The notes under the pieces were generated by a model that did not search any database, was not told where the DNA came from, and was given only the letters and a program-made list of their open reading frames with translations. Shown here piece by piece: positions 47,689 to 58,365 of a stretch of 64,000 nucleotides of DNA (positions are counted from its first letter, which is position 1; every line of letters begins with the position of its first letter). The position numbers were made by a program, and so were the translations under genes. Origin of the DNA: Iris pallida (lineage: Eukaryota > Streptophyta > Magnoliopsida > Asparagales > Iridaceae). Location: the NCBI GenBank assembly GCA_029216955.1, contig JANAVB010029819.1, positions 36,444,831 through 36,508,830 of the forward strand, read 5' to 3'.

Positions 47689-48406
47689 TGTAACGCCCGT
47701 AGTTTGTATTACGTACTTTGGTATACGTGTACGGAATTTTGACCCATAATTAGACTTGTCTTGCTTAGCTTGATCCTGGTTTAATCTTGCCTTGATTTAT
47801 TTTGGGTTCATCCTGGTTCGACTTGTCTTGACTGGCTAGTCTTGGGTTCTACATTGGCATGGGTTAGTTAGCATTTCCTGGTTCATGTAGTTTATCCTGG
47901 CCTTGGCCTGTATTGGGTTCGGTTGGGATCGGCTTAGTTGGGCTCGGTTTGGGTTGATATGCAAACCCTTACCTACCACCATCCCTTATTTATTAACCCA
48001 ACAACCATTCTCTCTCCTCATTCATTACTCATTTACTACTTCTTTTCTTCTTCCTCATTTCTTCTCCACCGAGCACCACCGTAGGCAAGTGTAACTTGCT
48101 TCATAGAGGAACTCAAGTTTTATTGTTCCATTGTCTTCCTCACGAGATTCTAAGACACTTTAGTACTTAGCATTTTTAGTTTCATTGGTTCATTCCATGT
48201 AGACCTAAGTTTGTTGCATTTTTGAATTTTTTTATTTTGATATACTAAACTGGCTTGTTTTTGAAAACTAAGAGTTCTATGTAGAAGGCATTCTGATGTT
48301 ACGTAAGTTTGGTCTTGGAATGGTTGGATTTCATTCAGTCTTGATCGAGATAGGGCTTTCTTGAGCTTTTACGCATGCTTGTCTTCGCCTTGGGGAGAAG
48401 ATGAAG

Positions 48407-48600
48407 TTTTACACACATGTTCTTACGTGCTAGTATAGTATTTAGTTTTACGTCTACGTTTAACGTGCCAGTATAGCATTTCCTCCTTTATGCACACGTT
48501 TTAACGTGCTGGCATCGTGTTTCTCCTTTTTACGTACACGTTTTAAAATGTGCCAGCGTAGTGTCCCCTTTACTCACACGTATTACGTGCCAGCATAATC
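48407..48600. repeat. ~40-bp tandem array in the E5 5' LTR
   Basis: Diverged units built on ACACGTTTTAACGTGC followed by CAGCGTAG-like sequence, starting near 48407, 48447, 48488 and 48528. The better preserved copy is in the 3' LTR at 56040-56233. Confidence 0.8.
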
Positions 48601-49609
48601 CTACGTCGAGTTCACTTGGACTTTATGTGGGGGCCACTCGTGCTAGCGTAGAGTCGTGCTCGTGTAGACTCTCCCTCGCTCGCGTAGAGCCTTGCGTGCG
48701 TAGAGTTTCACTTGGGTGCTCGTGTGCGTAAAGTTCTACTTGCGTAGGGTACTTGATAGCGTAGAGTTTCCGCTCGCGTAGAAGCGGTCCTTCTTGCTCT
48801 TGCCAGTGTAAAGCCATTTTTATGCTTAGGGCCTCTTGGCCTAGCGTAGAGGATCGCTAGCGTAGAGTCTTGAGCTCCCTTTTGCGTACCCGATTGTCTT
48901 TATGTCTTTGCACTTTTTATGAACTTGATAATCACGAATTGATTGACAAGACTGGACAGATAATTGTACATGGCACGGTATAACAAGTGAATTGACATGA
49001 CATGGCATGACATGACAAGCAAGCCTGATGGGAACTATTGAATGTTTTTGCGACGGCTAGCATGACATGACAAGAATGAATGGCCTGGACACCGTGGACG
49101 ATTGTGTTTGTACAAATGAACCAATACTGCCTCGCATCATGTCTAGGGTAGGGACCCCAGAGTACCACGGTCAAGGGTACCTACTGAAATTGACTAAGGC
49201 TAATAACTAGAATAACCCAGTAGTCATGAAGAGATTTTTCAGCTACAGGCAATCCCGTTATCTGGGCGCACAATTGGACTTGTAGCCTGCCGACGAGTAG
49301 GGCACATTTCTAGTACACTGTCATGTGTTGCACCCTTTATGAACGGATATTCGACCTGGATAACCTGGATGGTCTGCAGGGCTTGTGGCTGTTGGAATAA
49401 TCTTATTACATCTTGCTAGTAACTAGGCATGTGGTAACCCTAGTTAGTTAAAGTATCAAGCCGTACTCATTGCTTGGCCGTGATTGATTGGATGGAGTCT
49501 AATCCAGTCTAGTCTTGTCCTGATCCTGTACAAGATTGTAACATGACCTTATTACTTGTGCTTTATTTTATCGATAAATGGTACAAAACCAAGTTCCGTT
49601 CAGATGAAG

Positions 49610-49650
49610 GGTTACAACCCCGGTCCTTGTTTTGTTTAAGGGCTGTAACC
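49610..49650. other. Conserved inverted repeat in the E5 5' LTR
   Basis: Arms GGTTACAACCC and GGGCTGTAACC, one mismatch. Same place and loop as in E1. Confidence 0.8.
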
Positions 49651-50348
49651 TGGCTATCTGAATAGTCCCATGGTTATCACATCGTATATCCTCATGATTT
49701 TTCTATATCTCCAGTTTTAATTTGTTATTATGTTTTATGCTAATTACTGGTTTTAGTTCTTAAGTGAAGCCTCCTTTGTGTCACTTACTCTTTCTGGGAT
49801 CTGACCCAGCTGGTTTGTATGGCCAGATACCGGAGTATCTCCAGAGGATCTCCCTACCTTCCAGCCAAATGGTGACCACCAGGCGTAACCAAGGCAACGA
49901 TTGGGTTTCCCTTTTGTTCTTTCACTTTATTGTAAAAATATTCTTTTGAGATGTTTAGTCGGCGAGCACGTGTTAGCTCGTATTACACTTTACTTATTGT
50001 CTGCCTACTGGTTGTAACATGATTGACGAATCCTAGGGTTGATCATGTATGACTAAAACTCTTGCTAGTCTTCACATTTTGTACGGCTAGATTCATGATC
50101 ATCCAAATATGTAATATATGGGACGTCTTACTATTGTATATTTGATGCTCTAACATCTTGTAACTGCTATTCCTTGCATGAGATTGAGACAATAGGCTTG
50201 TTCATAACCATAAGAGACAGATGGCTTGTAGTTAAACCCTCATGTATCTAGACAGCCGTGATCGTATAGCGAGGTGAATTCTATTTCAATATACGTAGCT
50301 GGCTATGTATGCCCCCACTCTCCAGTATTCTGGTTCTAGGGAGTTACA

Positions 50349-50545
50349 TGGTTTAAGTGGTGGACTATGCAGGTCTTGTGAATCAAGATATGTGAGAATT
50401 TACTGAATAGATGTCTCAATCAGCACTCGCCTTTGATCTCTGCTCGTATCCTCTGAATCCCTGAATTCTTGACCTGATCACATGCTTGTATCTTTGATCT
50501 GCCTTGGTCCTTTCTTATTGTTCCCTTTGTCGTCTTCTTCTGCGG
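50349..50545 (+). other. E5 leader with unidentified primer-binding site
   Basis: The LTR is followed directly by TGGTTTAAGTGGTGGACTAT. It starts with TGG, as a primer site should, but does not match initiator-Met tRNA. The GTGGTGG...ATGCAGGTC block is shared with E2. Confidence 0.6.
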
Positions 50546-50546
50546 T

Positions 50547-53500
50547 ATTGTTCCTGGTCCTACCGATCGGCAAGGCAGAGCACCTCCTATAGGCCAGCAG
50601 CAACCTGGAGATCAAGCCCAGCATTCAAGAGTTGTCTCTAGAGTCATGCCTACTGGGGGTCAAGAGCCACCAGTTCAGCCAGTCCAGCCTACAGAGCCCG
50701 ATGGTGGCACCTTGGTGGGTCTTATCAGGACATTGCTAGCATCTCAAGATCATCGGGGCGATGCCCTGCACGATGCAGTACAAGATGCTTTGAGCAGAGG
50801 CGGTCATCAAAAAAACCAGGCAGCCAACAGCTTCAAGCGTTTGAACCCTCCCTTCTTCGACGGCAGTGAGGATGCGATTGCTGCAGACGCTTGGTTGCAG
50901 GATACAGAAGTGAATCTAGAAGCGGCAAGGATGCCCGAGAACAAGAAGGTGGCGGTAGTACGCCTACCGTTATTGGATCTTGCCCGCAGCTGGTGGGCGG
51001 CATAGGCCGTTGGATTAGTGGCACCTATTGCATGGACAGTATTTCGTGAGAGATTTCAGACCAAGTACTTCGATGATGTAGCTTGGTACGATCTACAGAC
51101 GAGGTTCACCAATCTGAAGCAGGTGGGCAGGACGGTCGACGGATATGCGGCCGAGTTTTCGAGGCTTAGTTGGTTTGCTCCCACCTTGGAAGCGACCGAG
51201 TTCGACAGATCCCAGCGGTTCCAGCAGGAGCTCCATCTAGAGATTTTATCGATAGTGGAGCAGTTTGAGTATCAGACTTTTGATGCGGTATTTAGAGCAG
51301 CTAGGAGGCACGAGTATACCTCCCAGAGGATCGTGGACAGGATCGGAGGTCGGAAGCGATCTCATGGCCACATGAATCAGACTTCAGCACCAGCCCCGGC
51401 AGCTAGGGCTTTGACAATTGGAACTCCGAGGCGGACGGCCTCAGTAACGTCGGTTCAATATTCAACCCCGATGAACCCTCAGCAGCAGAAGCACTCTTCC
51501 GCAGTGGGTTGTTCACATTGCGGGAAGCCAGGACATGTGGTAGCAGAATGTCGCAGAGCACAGGAATTGTGCTTGGTTTGTGGAGCACCGGACCACAGGG
51601 TTAGAAACTGCCCGAACAGGGGGAGTTCCTCTTCTTTAACCTTTTCTAGTCCTTCGGTGAGAGGACCAGCACCAGTCCAGTAGCAGCAACAATTTCCGAG
51701 GCCCTTGTCGCCTCAGTCCCAAGCATTCCAGCAACAAAACCCCCAGCATTATGCCCATGCCCAAGCCCTGATTCAGAGCAGACATAGAGGTTTTCAGCAG
51801 AGGGGACCTGCACCCAGAGGATATAGTCAGGCGATGACCGTAGAAGAAGGATTGGCACCAAGTGAGGTAGTGGCAGGTACTATTCTCGTCAACTCCTCTC
51901 CAGCATGAGCATTATTTGATTCTGGTGCATCGTATTTATTCATGTCTGTACGATTTACGACAAAGATAGGACTGGAGCCCGAGTCATTATCAGTAAGGCT
52001 CAATATACTTACTGGTAACGGTCTTGTGGGGGTAGATAGAGTGTTTTTCTCGTGTCGGATCGTGGTTAGCGGTAGAGAGTTCTCCGCTAGATTGATAGAG
52101 TTCCCGATGGCCGATTATGATGTGGTCTTAGGGATGGATTGGTTAAGGGACCAGTATGCTAGGATAGACTGCCATATTGGCAGGGTTGATTTTAGCATTC
52201 CAGGGGAGCCAGAGTTTTCCTTTTCCCGAGGCGAAGTTGAACCCTGTCCTCCAGTATTGCGGATGGCAGTAGCAGCAATGCAGTTACCCCGGATAGTCGA
52301 GGAGTTTTCAGATATTTTTCCAGAAGAGCTTCCAAGAATTATGCCAGAGCGAGAGATCGAGTTTACTATCGACTTGATCCCAAGGACAGCCCCAGTATCG
52401 GAGAGAGTCTACAGGATGGTGCCATCAGAGTTAGAGATATTGTACAAGATGATTGAAGAACTCAGGACCAAGGGATTCATTCATGCAAGTGGATCGCCTT
52501 GGGGAGCCTAGATTCTTCTTGTGAAAAAGAAGGATGGTACATCCAGATTATGCGTATATTATCATACCTTGAACTCAGTGACAATCAAGAACAGATACCC
52601 TCTTCCGAGGATAGATGACTTGTTTGATCAACTCAAGGGGGCAGCTGTATTCTCGAAGATTGACTTGCGGTCAGGATACCATCAGACCAGTGTCAGAGTG
52701 TAGGATATCCCGAAGACAGCTTTTAGATCTAAATATGGGCATTGGGAGTTCCTGGTTATGCCATTTGGGGCAACCAATGTGCCAGCTGTATTTATGGACC
52801 TCATGAATCGTATTTTTATGCCATACTTGGAACAGTTCGTAATTGTATTTATAGATGATATCCTGATCTACAGCAAGAGTGAAGCGGAGCATGAGCAGCA
52901 TCTCAGAGTTGTCCTCCAGATTCTCAGAGAGCACCAGTTATATGCCAAGTTCAGTAAATGCGAGTTCTGGCTCGATCGTATTTCATACTTGGGTCATATC
53001 ATCACCAGAGGAGGAGTAGAGGTGGATCCCCAGAAGATAGTAGCCATTGAGACATGGCCAGTACCCAGCACAGTGGTGAAAGTTCGCAGTTTTTTTGGCT
53101 TGGCTGGCTACTACCAGCAATTTATTTCGGACTTTGTATGGATTTCAGCACCTATGACCTAGTTGACTCGGAAGGATGCGCAGTTTGTCTGGACAGCAAA
53201 ATTTCAGGATTCTTTTGAGATGTTGAAGCGAGGCTTGATGACGGTACCCATTCTCACACTTCCAAATAGGACCGAAGGATTTTCAGTGTATTGTGATGCT
53301 TCGAACAGAGGATTGGGATGTGTTTTGATACAGCATGGGAAGGTAATTGCTTATGCGTCATGTCAACTTCGTGATCATGAGAGGAATTACCCAACCCACG
53401 ACTTGGAGTTGGCAGCAGTAGTATTTGCACTTAAGCTTTGGAGACACTATCTGTACGGAGATAGGGTAGAGATTTTCACTGACCATAAGAGCCTGAAGTA

Positions 53501-55175
53501 TATTTTTACCCAGAAGGATCTTAACATGCGCCAGAGAAGATGGCTAGAGCTACTTGTGGATTATGATATCAACCTACAATATCATCCAGGGAAGGCCAAT
53601 GTAGTAGCAGATGCGTTGAGCAGGAGAGCTAAAGTTTATTTTCTAACAGCGCAGCCAGGGTTATTGGCAGATCTTCAGAAGATGGATATAGAAGTGGTCC
53701 TTCCTACCAGTATGACATTGATGGCCAGTCTGCAAGTTCAGTCCAGTATAGTTGAGCCAATCAAGTTAGCTCAGTCAACAGATTCTAAGCTTCAGCGACT
53801 TAGGGCAGAATATATAGCAGGGCGAAGACCAGAGTTATGTATCCATGAGGATGGTACACTTCGGCATGGGAGGCGTCTTTGTGTACCCAGTAGAGATATC
53901 AGACAGGAGATCATGGCAGAAGCTCACAGTTCTCAGTATTCTATTCATTCCGGTGGCATGAAGATGTACCGTGATATCCGTCAGCACTTTTGGTGGAATG
54001 GCATGAAGAGGAAGATAGCCCGGTTTGTCTCTTGGTGTTTGGTTTGCCAACAAGTTAAAGCTGAGCATCAGAGATCGACTGGACTTCTTCAGCCCTTGCC
54101 GATTCTAGAATGGAAGTGGGAGCATAATACCATAGATTTCGTGACCGGATTACCTAGGTCCCCGGCCGGTAGAGATGATATTTGGGTTATTATAGACAGG
54201 CTCACGAAGGTGGCTCACTTTCTTCCGTTCAAAGTTGGTCAGTCGACAGCTCAGCTAGCAGAGACGTACCTTAGGTAGATTGTCAGATTTCATGGTGTTC
54301 CAGTCAGTATTACCTCGGACAGAGATTCAAGATTTACATTATACTTTTGGTGCAGTCTGCAAGAGAGTTTGGGAACTCACCTCCAGTTCAGCTCAGCTTA
54401 TTAACTGCAGACAGATGGTCAGTCAGAGCGTACCAAACGAACCTTGGAAGATATGTTGAGATCTTGTACACTCGACTTCGGTGGTTCGTGGAAGGATCAT
54501 CTGCACCTGGTGGAGTTCTCGTACAATAACAATTTCTAAGCCAGCATCCAGATGGCACCGTTCGAGGCACTGTATGGTAGGAAGTGCAGATCTCCTTTAG
54601 CTTGGGATGATATCGACGAGAGGCAAATTCTTGGTCCCGAGATGGTAACCCGGACTATTGAGGTGGTCAGACAAGTCAGAGATCATCTTCGAGTTGCACA
54701 AGATCGCCAGCGTCATTGGGCCGATTCTCATCGGCGTCTCCTTGAATTTTGTGTCGACGACCATGTATTCCTCAGGATCTCGCCTACCAGTGACGTCATT
54801 CGTTTCGGCGTACGGGGAAAGCTCAGTCCTAGGTATATCGGGCCATTCGACATTCTAGAACGAGTAGGAGATGTGTCCTATCATCTCGCTCTTTCGTCGT
54901 CGTTGCGTGAGGTGCTTGATGTCTTCCATGTATCCCAATTACGATGGTATATTCCGGATCCGATTCATTTTCTTGATCATTCAGAATTGGTCGTTGGTAC
55001 CAACCTTTCGTATGAGGAGAGACCCGTATCCATATTAGACCGGAGAGAGAAGATACTCAAGAACAAGACTACTAGTTTAGTCCGTGTTACTTGGGGTCAT
55101 CACTCTTTGGTTGAGTAAACATGGGAGGGTAAAGATGATATCCGATCGCGATATCCCGACCTGTTTGACTCATGA
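50547..55175 (+). pseudogene. gag-pol: gag-pol polyprotein of E5 (ten in-frame stops, no frameshift seen)
   Basis: One reading frame runs from gag to the chromodomain with no indel that I could find. The first ATG is at 50646, but in-frame coding-like sequence extends up to ATT at 50547, a possible decayed ATG. Two zinc knuckles lie at 51508-51620 (CSHCGKPGHVVAEC, CLVCGAPDHRVRNC), protease DSGAS near 51918, RT FIDDI near 52850 and RNase H YCDAS near 53290. Integrase has D (IDFVTG near 54135), D (SDRD near 54315) and E (QSERT near 54425). The chromodomain lies at about 55020-55170. Stops are at 51003, 51681, 51906, 52509, 52701, 53160, 54276, 54402, 54537 and 55116; by comparison with relatives or context, six sit at Gln codons. 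Catalytic residues are retained but the protein cannot be made. Confidence 0.94.
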
Positions 55176-55284
55176 GGTATAATGTCTTCTTTATGCCTCA
55201 TGCCTTCGATTCCTTGCTTGCATGATTGATTGTTTGATTGATTGATTAATATAGCTTGTTCTTGCATCTCTAGCCTCTTAATTA

Positions 55285-55321
55285 AATTCCGAGGACGGAA
55301 TTCTTTTAAGGTGGGTAGAGT
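55285..55321 (+). promoter_or_regulatory. Hairpin plus polypurine tract of E5
   Basis: AATTCCGAGGACGGAATT at 55285-55302 (identical to E1), then AAGGTGGGTAGAGT up to the LTR at 55322. Confidence 0.82.
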
Positions 55322-56039
55322 TGTAATGCCCGTAGTTCGTATTATGTATTTTGGTATACGTGTACGGAATTCCGACCCGTAATTAGACTTATCTTGCTTA
55401 GCTTAATCCTGGTTTAATCTTGCCTTAGTTTATTTTGGGTTCATCCTGGTTCGACTTGTCTTGACTGGCTAGTCTTGGTTCTGCATCGGCATGGGTTAGT
55501 TAGCATTTCTTGGTTCATGTAGTTTATCCTAGCCTTGGCCTGCATTGGGTTCGGTTGGGTTCGGCTTAGTTGGGCTCGATTTGGGTTGATATGCAAACCC
55601 CTACCTACCACCATCCCTCATTTATTAACCCAACAACTATTCTCTCTCCTCATTCATTACTCATTTACTACTTCTTTTCTTCTTCCTTATTTCTTCTCCA
55701 CCGAGCACCACCGTAGGCAAATGCAACTTGCTTCATAGAGGAACTCAAGTTTTATTGTTCTATTGTCTTCCTCAAGAGATTCTAAGACACTTTAGTACTT
55801 AGCATTTTTAGTTTCATTGGTTTATTCCATGTAGATCTAAGTTTGTTGTATTTTCAGATTTTTCGGTTTTGATCTACTAAACTAGCTTGTTTTCAAAAAC
55901 TAAGAGTTCTATGTAGAAGGCATTCTGATGTTACACAAGTTTGGTCTTGGAATGGTTGGATTTCATTGAGTCTTGACCGAGATGGGGCTTTCTTGAGCTT
56001 TTATGCCTGCTTGTCTTGGCCTTGAGGAGAAGATGAAGT

Positions 56040-56233
56040 TTTACGCACACGTTCTTACGTGCTGGCGTAGTATTTAGTTTTACGTCTACGTTTAACGTGC
56101 CAGCATAGCATTTCCTTTTTTATGCACACGTTTTAACGTGTTGGCGTAGTATTTCCCCTTTTTACGCACACGTCTTAAAACGTGCCAGCGTAGTGTCCCC
56201 TTTATGCACACGCATTGCGTACCAGCGTAATCC
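56040..56233. repeat. ~40-bp tandem array in the E5 3' LTR
   Basis: Five units start near 56040, 56079, 56120, 56161 and 56201. Each has ACGCACACGTTTTAACGTGC-like sequence with an internal inverted repeat, followed by CAGCGTAG and a T-rich spacer. It starts about 720 bp into the LTR. Confidence 0.88.
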
Positions 56234-57260
56234 TTTCTACGTCGAGTTCACTTGGACTTTACGCGGAGGCCACTCGTGCTAGCGTAGAGTCGTGCTCGCG
56301 TAGACTTTCCTTCGCTCGCGTAGAGCCTTGCGTGCATAGAGTTTCACTTGGGTGCTCATGCGCGTAAAGTTCCACTTGCGTAGGGTGCTTGCTAGCGTAG
56401 AGTTCCCGCTCGCGTAGAAGCGGTCCTTCTTGCTCTTGCCAGCGTAAAGCCATTTTTACGCTTAGGGCCTCTTGGCCTAACTTAGAGGATCGCTAGCGTA
56501 GAGTCTTGAGCTCCCTTTTGCGCACCCGATTGTCTTTATGTCCTTGCACTTTCTATGAACTTGATAATCACGAATTGATTGACATGACTGGACAGATAAT
56601 TGTACATGGCACGGTATAACAAGTGGATTGACATGACATAGCATGACATGACATGACAAGACATGACAAGCAAGCCTGATGGGAACTATTGAATGCTGTT
56701 GCGACGGCTAGCATGACATGACAAGAATGAATGGCCTGGACATCGTGGACGATTGTGTTTGTACAAATGAACCACTACTACCTCGCATCATGTCTATGAC
56801 AGGGACCCCTGAGTACCACGGTCAGGGGTACCTACTGAAATTGACTAATGCTAATAACTAGAATAACTCAGTAGTCATGAAGAGATTTTCCAGCTACAGG
56901 CAATCCTGTTATATGGGCGCGCAAGTGGACTTGTTGCCTGCCGACGAGTATGGCACATTTCCAGCACACTGTCACCTATTACACCCTTTATGAACGAATA
57001 TTCGACCTTGATAACTTGGATGGTCTGCAGGGCTTTTGGCTGTTGGAATAATCTCATTGCATCTTACTAGTAACGAGGCCTGTGATAACCCTAGTTAGTT
57101 AAAGTATCAAGCCGTACTCATTGCTTGGCCGTGATTGATTGGATGAAGTCTAACCCAGTCTAGTCTTATTCTGATCCTCTACAAGACTGTAACATGACCT
57201 GATTGCTTGTGCTTTATTTTATCGATTAATGGTGGAAAATTAAGTTCCGTTCAGATGAAG

Positions 57261-57301
57261 GGTTACAACCCCGGTCCTTGTTTGGTTTAAGGGTTGTAAC
57301 C
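57261..57301. other. Conserved inverted repeat in the E5 3' LTR
   Basis: Perfect arms GGTTACAACCC and GGGTTGTAACC around a 19-base loop, as in E1. Confidence 0.85.
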
Positions 57302-57998
57302 TGGCTATCTGAATAGTCCCATGGTTATCACATCGTATATCCTCATAATTTTTCCATATCTCCAGTTTTAATTTGTTATTATGTTTTATGCTAATTACTG
57401 GTTTTAGTTCTTCAGTGAAGCATCCTTTGTGGCGCTTGCTCTTTATGGGATCTGACCCAGATAGTTTGTATGGCCATATACCGGAGTAGCTCCAAAGGAT
57501 CTCCCTACCTTCCAGCCAAATGGTGACCACCAGGCGTAACCAAGGCAACGAGTGGATTTTTTTTTTGTTCTTCCACTTTATTGTAAAAATATTCTTTTGA
57601 GACGTTTAGCCGGCGAGCACATGTTAGCTCGTATTGTACTTTACTTATTGTCTGCCTACGGCTGTAACATGATTGACGAATCCTAGGGTTGATCACGTAT
57701 GACTAAAAATCTTGCTAGTCTTCATATTTTGTACGACTAGCTTCATGATCATCCAAATATATAATGTATGGGATGCCTTACTATTATATATTTGATGCTC
57801 TAACATCTTGTAACTGCTATTCCTTGAATGAGATTGAGACAATAGGCTTGTTCATGACCATAAGAGACTGATGGCTTGTAGTTAAACCCTCATGTATCTA
57901 GTCAACCGTGACCGTATAACGAGATGGATTCCATTTCAATATACGTAGCTGGCTATGTATGCCCCCGCTCTCCAGTATTCTGATTCTGGGGCGTTACA

Positions 57999-58003
57999 AC
58001 GTT
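57999..58003. repeat. Target site duplication, right of E5
   Basis: ACGTT, matching 47684-47688. Confidence 0.93.
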
Positions 58004-58365
58004 GCTAGAATCTATAGGACATTGCCAACGTCGCTACTAAGTTGACATGGCAAAGTTTGGCACGTCAGCATTTTCGTAGCAAAACGTAGCTACTGATGTC
58101 GCTAAATACAAAAAAATCATGACGTTTAGCAACAAATGCTGACGTAGCTACTTAGCAAAGGCACGCCGCTAAACGTTGCTATTTTCCAAAAAGTTAGCAA
58201 CGTGACTGCATCACTACACGATGTCGCTACAGCGACGAATATCGACATTTTTGTGTCAGCGACCATGGGTTCTGTGACATCAAGAATACGTCACTAATGA
58301 TGTCGCTAAATTTGTTTAGGGATATTATTTTGCATATTTAGCTAATATGACTTATTTTGGTAGTG
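58004..58365 (-). repeat. CACTA right subterminal repeats and terminus
   Basis: Repeated CGTCGCTA, ACGTAGCTAC, GTCGCTAAA and AGCGACGA words. It ends in CTTATTTTGGTAGTG; read inward from 58365 this is CACTACCAAAATAAG, a CACTA-type terminal inverted repeat. Confidence 0.78.

Larger units (their letters stand above)
47689..50348 (+). repeat. 5' LTR of E5
   Basis: 2,660 bp, beginning TGTAACGCCC and ending GGAGTTACA. It aligns throughout with 55322-57998. It carries ~40-bp tandem units (48407-48600), a GCGTAGAG-rich stretch (48630-48870) and the conserved hairpin at 49610-49650 with one arm mismatch. Confidence 0.95.
47689..57998 (+). mobile_element. E5: full-length Tekay/Del-type gypsy retrotransposon
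   Basis: Complete 10,310-bp element: 5' LTR, leader, gag-pol with chromodomain, hairpin and polypurine tract, 3' LTR, flanked by ACGTT on both sides. The LTRs share TGTAA...TTACA ends. By hand, the first ~330 aligned LTR bases differ at roughly 20 positions, nearly all transitions, so it is an old insertion. It sits inside the subterminal repeats of the CACTA element and is therefore younger than it. Confidence 0.96.
55322..57998 (+). repeat. 3' LTR of E5
   Basis: 2,677 bp, TGTAATGCCC...GGGGCGTTACA, matching 47689-50348. It contains the tandem array at 56040-56233 and the perfect hairpin at 57261-57301. It is followed by the ACGTT duplication. Confidence 0.95.
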
